This document shows, piece by piece, positions 63,882-64,000 of a stretch of DNA of 64,000 nt (positions are counted from its first letter, which is position 1; every line of letters starts with the position of its first letter). The notes beneath the pieces were generated by a model that was not told the origin of the DNA, made no database searches, and saw only the letters and a list, made by a program, of their open reading frames with translations. This DNA is from Burkholderiales bacterium (GTDB taxonomy: Bacteria > Pseudomonadota > Gammaproteobacteria > Burkholderiales > Casimicrobiaceae), in NCBI GenBank assembly GCA_020853025.1, contig JADYZP010000042.1, positions 1 to 64,000 on the forward strand, read 5' to 3'. The translations under genes were made by a program, and so were the position numbers.

Positions 63882-64000
63882 TCAGCGCGGCAGCGCCGAA
63901 ACCCCCATCAGGAATTCATCGACCGCGCGCGCCGCCTGCCTGCCCTCGCGTATCGCCCAGACGACAAGCGACTGGCCGCGACGCATGTCGCCGGCGGCAA
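63882..64000 (-). CDS. gltD: Glutamate synthase small subunit, C-terminal end (cut by window edge)
   Basis: Only the last ~38 codons are visible: [20 protein letters not shown], then a helix rich in Ala/Arg, ending SALPR and TGA at 63884-63882. The [17 protein letters not shown] segment is the NADPH/FAD-proximal C-terminal motif of GltD, which passes electrons from NADPH to the GltB subunit for glutamate formation from glutamine and 2-oxoglutarate. gltB is expected outside the right edge. Confidence 0.88.
   Translation of the reverse strand, partial: AAGDMRRGQSLVVWAIREGRQAARAVDEFLMGVSALPR

Overview
The window is dense, high-GC, single-copy chromosomal DNA of a beta-proteobacterium, most likely of the order Burkholderiales. 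The evidence is the gene content and order: rhodanese-grxC-secB-gpsA, argS-SPOR-dsbA-SDR, argB-slmA, hemE-priA, a Burkholderia-type trimeric porin, Coq7, a class I PHA synthase, a subunit II of cytochrome oxidase fused to cytochrome c, and a LiuR/isovaleryl-CoA dehydrogenase locus. I see no rRNA, tRNA, CRISPR array, transposase, integrase or phage gene. The window cuts ctaD (left end) and gltD (right end).

Layout. 1-6.6 kb (minus): cytochrome c oxidase genes ctaC-ctaD, preceded by a tightly overlapping biotin operon bioB-F-H-C-D without bioA. 6.7-7.9 kb (plus): comF and trmL. 7.9-10.7 kb (minus): rhodanese, grxC, secB, an SH3-like exported protein, gpsA. 10.85-15 kb (plus): gpmI, ctpA, a strong terminator, moeB. 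15-17.6 kb (minus): an exported protein of unknown function, slmA, argB. 17.8-34.7 kb: a surface glycan locus in four blocks. These are heptosyltransferase-GT4-GT4-msbA (plus), asnB2-GT4-asnB1-GT9 (minus), GT9-like and O-antigen ligase (plus), and a WecA-type initiating transferase with a CapD/WbpM-type dehydratase (minus). 35-36.4 kb: porin with terminator. 36.4-43.2 kb: coq7, cca, an NDUFA9-like reductase, soluble lytic transglycosylase, purE-purK. 43.2-48.9 kb (minus): liuR, liuA, thiolase, a second acyl-CoA dehydrogenase, a DsbA-fold isomerase, liuC. 49-51.9 kb (plus): metallo-beta-lactamase-fold protein and phaC. 52-56 kb: a secreted FecR/DUF6600-like protein divergent from an autotransporter esterase. 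56-62.2 kb (minus): SDR, dsbA, SPOR protein, argS, priA. 62.6-64 kb (minus): hemE, a possible 45-aa gene, and the end of gltD.

How the genes work together. The glycan locus holds the initiation step, a UDP-sugar dehydratase, several transferases, lipid A-core export (MsbA) and the ligase, so it can build and ligate LPS outer core or O-antigen. It lacks an O-unit flippase or ABC exporter and most sugar-nucleotide synthesis genes. Its oddest part is two different glutamine amidotransferase/asparagine-synthetase-like genes flanking a glycosyltransferase. The liu block feeds branched-chain acyl-CoA to acetyl-CoA, next to a PHA synthase that stores such carbon, but it lacks the methylcrotonyl-CoA carboxylase subunits.

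The most unusual non-coding region is 62197-62602, between hemE and priA. It is AT-richer than its surroundings and carries two exact matches to the DnaA-box consensus, a third near match 12 bp from the first, and two inverted repeats. Other notable sites are a 16-bp palindrome upstream of liuA, an inverted repeat in the bioB-comF divergent region, a predicted leaderless coq7 transcript, and a 7-codon ORF with a strong ribosome binding site directly after phaC.
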